Source: Streptomyces sp. LBL (GTDB lineage: Bacteria; Actinomycetota; Actinomycetes; Streptomycetales; Streptomycetaceae). Taken from it: DNA of 64,000 nt. The translations under genes and the position numbers were made by a program. The notes beneath the pieces were generated by a model. It saw only the letters and a program-made list of their open reading frames with translations, did not search any database and was not told the origin of the DNA. Below are positions 46,182-52,971 of this stretch, one piece after another (position 1 is the stretch's first letter; each line of letters starts with the position of its first letter). The DNA is taken from positions 1-64,000 of the forward strand of contig NZ_JARXYX010000005.1 of assembly GCF_029893585.1 (NCBI RefSeq), read 5' to 3'.

Positions 46182-46218
46182 GCCCCCAGCGGCCCGGTTG
46201 GCTCACCGCACGACAGAG

Positions 46219-46252
46219 AAGGACCTGCGCTCGGAGGGGGGTGCAGGTCCTT
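46219..46252. terminator. Bidirectional hairpin terminator
   Basis: AAGGACCTGC and GCAGGTCCTT form a 10-bp stem with a 14-base loop, between the converging surface-protein and oxidoreductase genes. Confidence 0.8.
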
Positions 46253-46278
46253 CCCTTTGCCGTGAGTGCCTTGCTTCT

Positions 46279-48162
46279 TCACTTCTTCGGCGGCACCGCC
46301 GGCATCCCCAGGAACGGCAGCTTCAGCGCGCCGAACGCGTCCGCGGGGACCGCCGGCGCCTTCGGCTCGACCGGCTGCAGACGTTCGTACGGCTGTCCCT
46401 GCGCCGGACGCGGGTCCGCCTCGCCCTTGTTGGGCCAGTACGACATCGCCCGCTCGGCCTGGGCCGTGATGGTCAGGGACGGGTTCACGCCCAGGTTGGC
46501 GGAGACCGCGGCGCCGTCGACGACCGAGATGCCGGAGTGACCGTAGAGGCGGTGGTAGGGGTCGATGACGCCGGTCTCGCGGGAGGAGCCGATCGGGCAG
46601 CCGCCGAGGAAGTGGGCGGTGAGCGGGGTGCCCATCAGCTCGCCGACGTTGGAGCCGGCGAAGCCGTTGATCTCGGCGGCGATGGCGGACGCGCCCTCCG
46701 AGGCCGCCCTGATCTGCTGGGGGTTCGGGGAGCCGTGGCCCTGGCGGGCCGTGAGCAGGCCTTTGCCGATTCCGTCCGGTTTCAGGTACGTCGTGAGGGA
46801 GTTGTCCAGCGACTGCATCACCAGGCCGATGATGGTCTTCTCCGACCAGCGGCGGTTGGAGAGGGAGCGCAGGACGAGGGCCGGGTGCCGGGCCGCGTTC
46901 TTCAGCCAGGCCGCCGCCCTGGACGCGCCCTCCGCGTACGGGACCTGGAGGATCGACAGGCTCCCCATCGAGTTGGAGCCCTTGCCGTAGCGGACCGGCT
47001 CGATGTGCGTGTTGGCGTCCGGGTGGACGGACGAGGTGATGGCGACTCCGCGGGTGAAGTCGACCTTCGGCTCGCCGGTCACCTCGCGATAGCGGCGGTC
47101 GTCGGTCTGCGCGCCGACCAGCGCCTCCGAGTTGGTGCGGGTCAGTTCACCCAACCGGCGGGAGAGATAAGGCAGTTGGCCGCCTGCCTTCATACGGTGC
47201 AGGAGGGTCTGGGTGCCGTACGTGCCCGCGGCCAGCACCACCCGGCGGGCCTTGAAGGTGCGGCCCTTCGCCTGGCGGTCCGTCACCTGGCGGTCCGTCG
47301 CCTTGCGGTCCGTCGCCTGGCGGTCCGTCGCCTTGCGGTTGTCGCGGCTGCCGCGGCGGTCGTCGGTGGGGAGGGTGGCGATCGCGTAGCCGCCCTGCGA
47401 GTCGTCCGTGACCGACACGGCCGTCGTGAGCGGGTGCACGACCGCGCCCGCCTTCTCGGCGAGGTACAGGTAGTTCTCGTTGAGGGTGTTCTTCGCGCCG
47501 TGCCGACAGCCGGTCATGCACTCGCCGCACTCGTTGCAGGCCTTGCGGGCCGGGCCCGCGCCGCCGAAGTAGGGGTCCGGCACCTGTTCGCCGGACTTCG
47601 CCTTCACCGAGCCGTCGGCGTCCTCGCCGTCGCCGAAGAACACGCCGACCGGCGCCATGTGGAAGGTGTCGCCGACGCCCATCCGTTCGGCGGCGGCCTT
47701 CAGATGCACGTCGGACGGGGTCATCGTCGGGTTGAGGCGGACCCCGAGCATGCGGCGTGCCTGGTCGTAGTACGGCGCCAACTCCTCCTGCCAGTCCGTG
47801 ATGTCACGCCACTGGGGGTCGTCGAAGAACGGCTTCGGCGGTACGTAGAGGGTGTTGGCGTAGTTCAGGGAGCCGCCGCCCACGCCCGCGCCGGCCAGGA
47901 CCATGACGTTGCCGAGCAGGTGGATGCGCTGGATGCCGTAGCAGCCGAGCCGGGGCGCCCACAGGTAGTTCTTCAGGTCCCAGGAGTTCTTCGGGAGGGA
48001 GGCGCGGGTGAAGCGACGGCCCGCTTCCAGGACGCCTACGCGGTAGCCCTTCTCCGTGAGACGGAGAGCGGTCACCGCACCTCCGAAGCCGGAGCCGACG
48101 ACGATGACGTCGTAGTCGTAGTCGTCATCGTCATCGTCGTGGTGGTTGGTGTCCTGGGGCAC
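46279..48162 (-). CDS. GMC-type FAD oxidoreductase (cholesterol-oxidase-like)
   Basis: The product has 627 residues. The FAD-binding GxGxxG is VIVVGSGFGGAV. A GMC-family substrate region and a C-terminal LGGCPIGSSRETGVIDPYHRLYGHSGISVVDGAAV block complete the fold. A four-Cys cluster (CNECGECMTGCRHG, about 210-223) is typical of the subgroup with extra metal or structural Cys. Substrate (sterol or other alcohol) is unknown. Oddities: the N-terminus has six Asp then YDYD, and residues near 280-300 form a five-residue ATDRQ repeat array that looks like a recent expansion. It may be co-transcribed with the dehydrogenase upstream, 51 bases away. Confidence 0.9.
   Translation of the reverse strand: MPQDTNHHDDDDDDYDYDVIVVGSGFGGAVTALRLTEKGYRVGVLEAGRRFTRASLPKNSWDLKNYLWAPRLGCYGIQRIHLLGNVMVLAGAGVGGGSLNYANTLYVPPKPFFDDPQWRDITDWQEELAPYYDQARRMLGVRLNPTMTPSDVHLKAAAERMGVGDTFHMAPVGVFFGDGEDADGSVKAKSGEQVPDPYFGGAGPARKACNECGECMTGCRHGAKNTLNENYLYLAEKAGAVVHPLTTAVSVTDDSQGGYAIATLPTDDRRGSRDNRKATDRQATDRKATDRQVTDRQAKGRTFKARRVVLAAGTYGTQTLLHRMKAGGQLPYLSRRLGELTRTNSEALVGAQTDDRRYREVTGEPKVDFTRGVAITSSVHPDANTHIEPVRYGKGSNSMGSLSILQVPYAEGASRAAAWLKNAARHPALVLRSLSNRRWSEKTIIGLVMQSLDNSLTTYLKPDGIGKGLLTARQGHGSPNPQQIRAASEGASAIAAEINGFAGSNVGELMGTPLTAHFLGGCPIGSSRETGVIDPYHRLYGHSGISVVDGAAVSANLGVNPSLTITAQAERAMSYWPNKGEADPRPAQGQPYERLQPVEPKAPAVPADAFGALKLPFLGMPAVPPKK
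47275..47340. repeat. In-frame 15-bp repeat inside the oxidoreductase gene
   Basis: About four copies of a 15-bp unit coding A/V-T-D-R-Q/K lie in a surface loop between the Cys cluster and the second FAD-binding region. The copies are near-identical, so this is a young, length-variable repeat. Confidence 0.85.
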
Positions 48163-48213
48163 GTGCTCTCCTCGTCGAGAACGGGCGGTGACGTACTGGC
48201 GCCTGTCGCGGCA

Positions 48214-49839
48214 CTAGCGGAACCGGAACGCCTTCATCACCCTCAGGCTGCGGCTCATGAACTGCGCGTACTTCTCGTCGTCCATCCCCAGCGAGGGAGC
48301 CATCGGCAGCAGTCGCTGCTGGGCGACCGTCTGCGCCTCCGTGTACTTGAGGATGCCCTCGGAGCCGTGGCGGCGGCCGAGGCCGGAGTCCTTCATGCCG
48401 CCCATCGGGGACTGGACGCTGCCGTAGGCGGAGGCGTAGCCCTCGTTGATGTTGACCGTGCCCGTGCGCAGACGGGCGGCGACCTCGCGGCCGCGACGGC
48501 TGTCCTGCGTCCACACTGAGGAGTTGAGACCGTACGGCGTGGCGTTGGCCTGCTCGACCGCCTCGTCGTCGGTCCGGAAGCGGTAGAGGGAGACGACCGG
48601 GCCGAAGGTCTCCTCCGTGCACACCGACATCGGTTCGCTCACGCCGTCGAGGATGGTCGGCTCGAAGAAGTACGGGCCGACGTCGGGGCGGGCCACTCCA
48701 CCGGCGACGAGCTTCGCGCCCTTCTCGACGGCCTCCTCGACATGCCGGGTGACGGTCTCCAGCTGGCGTTCGCCGGCCAGCGAGCCCATGTCGGCGCCGT
48801 ACGCGAGGGACGTACCGAGGCGCATCGCCTTCGTGCGGGCGGCGAAACGCTCCAGGAAGGCGTCGGCGACCGCCTCGTGGACGTACAACCGCTCGATGGA
48901 GACGCACAGTTGGCCCGCCGAGGAGAAGCAGGCGCGGACGGCGCCCGCGGCGGCCTTCTCGATGTCGGCGTCCTCCAGGACCAGCATGGCGTTCTTGCCG
49001 CCGAGTTCGAGGGAGACGCCGACCAGCCGGGCGGCGGCGCCCTGGGCGACCTCGCGGCCGGTGCGGGTGGAGCCGGTGAAGGAGACGTAGTCGGCGTGCT
49101 TGACGATCTCGGGGCCGACGACCGGACCGTCCCCGAGGACGACCTGGAAGACGTCCTCGGGCAGTCCCGCCTCGATGAGCAGGTCACGGGCCCAGAGCGC
49201 GGTGAGGCAGGTCTCCGTGTCAGGCTTCATCACGACCGCGTTGCCCGCGGCGAACGCCGGGAGCGCGTCACCGACCGACAGCTCCAGCGGGTAGTTCCAG
49301 GGGGCGATCTGGCCGACGACACCGCGCGGGTGGCGCAGCTCGGTGACCTTCGTGAGAGTGGGGACGGCTCCGGCGTGCCGCTTCGGCTTCAGGTAGGCGG
49401 ACGCCTTACGGCCGTAGTGGCGAGCCGTGACGGCTACGGACTGGACCTCCTCGTGGGCGTGCAGGCGGGCCTTGCCGGTCTCCAGCTGGATCAGGTCCAG
49501 GATCTCGGCCTGGCGCTCCAGGACGAGGTCGTGGAAGCGGAGCAGGACGGCGGCCCGCTGCCGTACCGGGGTCCTTTCCCAGACGGGCTGGGCCTTGCGG
49601 GCCGCCTGGAAGGCCTTCTCCACGTCCTCGGGGGTGGACTCGGGCAGGTCCGCCAGCTTCTCGCCGGTGAACGGGGTGTGGTTGGCGGTGCGGCCGGAGC
49701 CGACCACGCCCTTGGTGAGCTGCGCGATCAACTCGGGGGTGACCACGTCGGCGGCGGTACGGGCGCCCGCCGGGGCAGGGGCGATGGGGTTCGTGCCGGT
49801 CTGGGTCTGGGGCTGGGCCGGGGCCTGCGCGTCCGTCAT
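48214..49839 (-). CDS. gabD2: Succinate-semialdehyde dehydrogenase (NADP-type)
   Basis: The product has 541 residues and oxidises succinate semialdehyde to succinate in GABA and polyamine breakdown. Seen: the N-terminal ALDH core IAPWNYPLELSVGDALPAFAAGNAVVMKP, the catalytic Glu (about 278 in ELGGKNAM) and catalytic Cys (about 312 in SSAGQLCVS), and the YGLNSSVWTQD region. The first 30 residues are Gln/Ala/Pro-rich and probably disordered. A 16-bp palindrome lies about 75 bases upstream of the ATG and could bind a regulator. Confidence 0.93.
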   Translation of the reverse strand: MTDAQAPAQPQTQTGTNPIAPAPAGARTAADVVTPELIAQLTKGVVGSGRTANHTPFTGEKLADLPESTPEDVEKAFQAARKAQPVWERTPVRQRAAVLLRFHDLVLERQAEILDLIQLETGKARLHAHEEVQSVAVTARHYGRKASAYLKPKRHAGAVPTLTKVTELRHPRGVVGQIAPWNYPLELSVGDALPAFAAGNAVVMKPDTETCLTALWARDLLIEAGLPEDVFQVVLGDGPVVGPEIVKHADYVSFTGSTRTGREVAQGAAARLVGVSLELGGKNAMLVLEDADIEKAAAGAVRACFSSAGQLCVSIERLYVHEAVADAFLERFAARTKAMRLGTSLAYGADMGSLAGERQLETVTRHVEEAVEKGAKLVAGGVARPDVGPYFFEPTILDGVSEPMSVCTEETFGPVVSLYRFRTDDEAVEQANATPYGLNSSVWTQDSRRGREVAARLRTGTVNINEGYASAYGSVQSPMGGMKDSGLGRRHGSEGILKYTEAQTVAQQRLLPMAPSLGMDDEKYAQFMSRSLRVMKAFRFR

Positions 49840-49913
49840 GAGCCGCAGGGTATTCCGGCGCGGAGGCTTTGGGTACCCGTCAGTAATCGGGATTCACCGG
49901 GTGCGCACACGAC

Positions 49914-49929
49914 GCCAGTGATCACTGGC
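49914..49929. promoter_or_regulatory. 16-bp perfect palindrome upstream of gabD2
   Basis: GCCAGTGATCACTGGC is fully self-complementary and sits 75 bases before the dehydrogenase start and 47 bases from the kinase stop. It is a good candidate operator. Confidence 0.6.
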
Positions 49930-49975
49930 AGGGAATGTGCTGATCAGGCCGTTGTACGTAGATGATCAGTGCCGC

Positions 49976-50920
49976 TCAACCGCGCTCCGGTTTTTTCGAC
50001 AGGAGGAGACCGAGGGCGGTCAGTGGGGTGAGACGCCGGGACTCGTCGGCCTCGGCCGGGTACGGAGCGGGGGCTGCGGCCAAGGCTGGGGGCGCCACCG
50101 GAGCGGGTGCCGGCTCCGAAGGCCGCGCGGCCCACTCCGGCGGTCCCGTCCCGACGATCGCGGCCAGCGCCTCGGCGGCCTCCCGCGCCGTCGGCCGCGC
50201 CTCCGGGTCAGGCGCGAGGAGCCGGTCGAGCAGCCGACCGAGAGGGCCGGTCCGCGGGTCCGCCGCCGCCGTGCGCAGCAACGCGCCCAGCGACCACAGG
50301 TCGGAGGCAGGCCCCGAGACCCGCCCCGAGTCGCCCTCCGGGGCCACGAAGCCACCCGGCGCCTGCCCGCCGGGGCTCTGCCCGGCGGCGCCGATGCCGA
50401 AGTCGGTGAGGACGACGCGCTCGCCGCCTGCTTCGAGGAGGACATTGGACGGCTTGAGGTCACGGTGGACGATGCCGACGCGGTGGGCGGCGTGCAGCGC
50501 ACCGAGGACGGCGAGCCCGATCCGGGCGGCCTCGGCGGCCGGCAGTGGTCCGCGGGCGGCGAGGGCCGCGTGCAGCGCCTCCCCCTCCACCAACTCCATG
50601 ACGATCCAGGGAACTTCGTCGACGAGGAGTACCTCGTGGATGGCAACGGCGGCCGGATGGTCGACGCGAGCGGCAGCGCGTGCCTCGTGTGTCAACCGAT
50701 GCGCGTGGCGCTGCCGTTCCTCGTCCTCTGCCTCCGCCGCGTCGTGCGCGTCCTGTGCGTCCCCGCTCAGCCGGAGCTCCTTGACGGCGACGTACCGGCC
50801 GCCCTGCTCGTCGAGAGCGCGCCACACGGTGCCGTTCGGGCCGGAGCCGATCCGCCCAACGAGCCGGTAGCGGCCACCGACCAGGCGTCCGCCGGACGGA
50901 GGTTCGACCTCTTCACTCAT
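49976..50920 (-). CDS. Ser/Thr protein kinase without membrane anchor
   Basis: The product has 314 residues. Hanks motifs are present: the Gly-rich loop (IGSGPNGTVWRAL), Lys47 in VAVKEL, HRDLKPSN, DFG in VLTDFGIGAA, and a short activation segment to VAPEG. The SDLWSLGALL segment follows. The tail is Pro/Ala-rich and lacks the membrane helix and sensor domain of the other cluster kinases. It is the first member of a five-kinase cluster but is separated from the rest by an accessory insert. The shortened Gly-rich activation loop is unusual, so activity should not be assumed. Confidence 0.88.
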   Translation of the reverse strand: MSEEVEPPSGGRLVGGRYRLVGRIGSGPNGTVWRALDEQGGRYVAVKELRLSGDAQDAHDAAEAEDEERQRHAHRLTHEARAAARVDHPAAVAIHEVLLVDEVPWIVMELVEGEALHAALAARGPLPAAEAARIGLAVLGALHAAHRVGIVHRDLKPSNVLLEAGGERVVLTDFGIGAAGQSPGGQAPGGFVAPEGDSGRVSGPASDLWSLGALLRTAAADPRTGPLGRLLDRLLAPDPEARPTAREAAEALAAIVGTGPPEWAARPSEPAPAPVAPPALAAAPAPYPAEADESRRLTPLTALGLLLSKKPERG

Positions 50921-51110
50921 GGCACATGAGTACCGTGCGCACCATGTCGTTGTCGAAGCGACGGGGTCAGAGCCACGCCCTTCACCCGGCGGGGCGGCGA
51001 AGGATCACGCGACGTACTGCACCACCGTGTGGGGGATGAGCGTCCAGGCTGTGGGCCTCCGTTGGCCGCCGAAAGATATTCGCCATGAATCGACGGCCAA
51101 CAGGTTCTGA

Positions 51111-51482
51111 CTAACCACCAAAGTCCTGACTCCAGGACCGCTCCAAACTGGACTTCGCCACTCTCGAAACCGCCCGAATCTCTTCCCATTCGGCGGCTTC
51201 CCCTAGCGCACTCCCGGTCCAAACCGAATCGGGGCCAACGCTTATAGAATCAGCGCTGCCGTTGATCGACTGAAGCAGGATGTAATCTTCACGTTTCAGC
51301 GAACCGTCAGCCACCCTGGCGCGAGCCACGTGCAGCACTTCGTCGAATTGAAGCAGGATTTCATCCACTTCCACCCCTGTCTCCTGCAAGTATGCCACTT
51401 GCCTTTCGGACTCCGCACTGAGCAGGCCTAACACGGCGAGGGTCCACTGCCGAAAGTCCGCCAACTTCCGCTCGCCAGTCAT
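51111..51482 (-). CDS. Putative immunity protein (orphan)
   Basis: The product is a 123-residue cytosolic protein of normal amino-acid mix but clearly lower GC than the flanks. It has no catalytic motif (start MTGERKLADFRQWTLAVLG; end SWSQDFGG). Its ATG overlaps the stop of a toxin-tail frame (ATGA at 51479-51482), the usual toxin-immunity layout, so I read it as the immunity gene of a now broken Hint-toxin cassette. An in-frame ATG four codons earlier exists. I do not recognise the family. Confidence 0.65.
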   Translation of the reverse strand: MTGERKLADFRQWTLAVLGLLSAESERQVAYLQETGVEVDEILLQFDEVLHVARARVADGSLKREDYILLQSINGSADSISVGPDSVWTGSALGEAAEWEEIRAVSRVAKSSLERSWSQDFGG

Positions 51483-51719
51483 CGAATGATCCATCTAAGA
51501 TCCCCTTCGGGGCCCACAACTCTCCAATAGGCACCCTCGCCGTGGTGGCCACCGCCAGGATTCCACCTGCGCATCCGCCCGGTTGGGACTCCGCGACACG
51601 TATAAACGCTCACCATAGGCGGCACTTGCAGGGCAACTGGAATTGTGAACGAGGACCGGAGCCTCGCCCGCCAGTACATAGTGCGTGTGCGCGTCGGGGG
51701 CTGTCATCGGCGATTTCAC
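51479..51719 (-). pseudogene. Orphan Hint/toxin tail, frameshifted
   Basis: One frame reads THYVLAGEAPVLVHNSS, which is the end of a Hint (pretoxin) domain almost identical to the end of the Hint in the Rhs gene at 52972. After a shift of frame the sequence reads GGGHHGEGAYWRVVGPEGDL, the type of end seen in polymorphic-toxin C-terminal domains, then stops with TGA overlapping the immunity ATG. There is no upstream Rhs or other carrier, so it is a displaced and broken toxin cassette. Confidence 0.6.
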
Positions 51720-51887
51720 TGGCGAGCGTCATTTCGGCGTGTACGCGGGTGTACATGGAAGTGCCGTGTTGTGCGCCCGTATTGTCGTCGGCGTTGCCGT
51801 CAGACGGCTCCACGGGTGAGGGCGGTGGAGTGGACTTTGACCCGTGCGGTTCCACCGCGAACAAAAGTAGCGCGAGCGTGAGGCCGC

Positions 51888-52251
51888 GGCGTGGCAGTAC
51901 AACGGGCACGTGTTCACGACTGCGCGGGGCAAAACGATCGACCCGACCAACCTCACCCGCGCCTTCACCACGCTCCTCCGCAAGGCCGGCCTCCGCCGCA
52001 TCCGCTTCCACGACCTCCGCCACTCGACCGCCACCCTGCTCCTGGAACAGGGCGTCGAACTCGTCGTGATCAAGGAACTCCTCGGCCACGCCCACATCGG
52101 CGTCACCGCCACCGTCTACGCCCACGTCCGACTCCGCCTCCAGCGCGACGCCATCGACACCCTCGGCACCGCGCTCGGCAGCCGGGAAACCACCGAGACG
52201 GCCCGCTCCGGCGGCGACGAACCACCACCCCGCGCCACTGGCGTCCGCTGA
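51888..52251 (+). pseudogene. Tyrosine recombinase (integrase) C-terminal remnant
   Basis: The frame from about 51888 (preceded by an in-frame TAG) reads TARGKTIDPTNLTRAF, then RIRFHDLRHSTATLLLEQGVELVVIKELLGHAHIGVTATVYAHV. The catalytic H-x-x-R, second H (LLGHA) and Tyr (VYAH) are present, but the N-terminal two-thirds, including the first catalytic Arg, are missing. It is not a working integrase. It marks a former mobile element. A strong hairpin follows. Confidence 0.85.
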
Positions 52252-52281
52252 CGTTGCCGTCAACTACTGCCGTCAAACGCC

Positions 52282-52320
52282 AGATCAGCCCCGCCAAGCA
52301 CAGCTCGGCGGGGCTGATCT
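52282..52320. terminator. Hairpin terminator after integrase remnant
   Basis: AGATCAGCCCCGCC and GGCGGGGCTGATCT form a 14-bp stem with an 11-base loop, followed by TT. Confidence 0.85.
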
Positions 52321-52425
52321 TTGCCACTGCATGGTCCTTCTCATGGCGCGGCTGGGTCGAATCGGGTAACGAATCCCATGCGGTCCATGAGAACCAACGT
52401 TACGGAACCCGATACTTGAGACCCA

Positions 52426-52920
52426 TCAGAAAGAACCGAAGAACCGGTCCCACCAACTCGGCTCCCCAGAACCGTGGAAACGCAAGAGAGTGGGCCCGCC
52501 ATAGCTTCTTTCAAGAAGTTCTTCCGGAATCGTGATGTATCCCGATTCAGCGAGAACTTGCTCTACCTTCTCAAGGTCATTCGCGTCGAGCTCGCCTTCA
52601 GCCTGCGCTTCATCCGTACCCAAGAAGGCGCCAGGGTTATCGGCCGCCACCATTGCCAATGGCTTGAACTTGCTCACCAGGGCAACAATACTCGTCCCAC
52701 AGACTGTGGCTTCCCCCGGCACTTCGATTCGTCCGTACTGCGCGGAGTCCTGGATGTCTCGATCGATTTCACAAGGCGTCGAGAAGCGAGAACCAACCTG
52801 CACAGCCAGACGGCTGAACGAAGCTGCAGCATCGGCCGCATTGTAGTCAGCTGGCGTTTCTGGACATTCGGGATCGTCCAAACGATGCAACAGTTCCATC
52901 AGATTCGCATCTCTCTCCAT
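52426..52920 (-). CDS. Putative immunity protein of the Rhs-EndoU toxin
   Basis: The product is a 164-residue soluble protein with low GC for this genome. It is acidic, with MERDANLMELLHRLDD at the start and PSWWDRFFGSF at the end. It lies 51 bases after the stop of the Rhs-EndoU ORF on the same strand, where cognate immunity genes are found. I do not recognise a family by sequence. ATG 52920 is used because GGAGG lies four bases upstream, so the longer frame is not needed. It may still protect against related toxins even though its own Rhs gene is broken. Confidence 0.7.
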   Translation of the reverse strand: MERDANLMELLHRLDDPECPETPADYNAADAAASFSRLAVQVGSRFSTPCEIDRDIQDSAQYGRIEVPGEATVCGTSIVALVSKFKPLAMVAADNPGAFLGTDEAQAEGELDANDLEKVEQVLAESGYITIPEELLERSYGGPTLLRFHGSGEPSWWDRFFGSF

Positions 52921-52971
52921 TAATCCTCCAATCATCGAATTCGCTACACCCGGATCGGGTGAACCATTTCC

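Noticed and set aside
46129..48519. 796-codon open frame opposite the GMC oxidoreductase
   Set aside because: Antisense shadow; composition follows the opposite coding strand.
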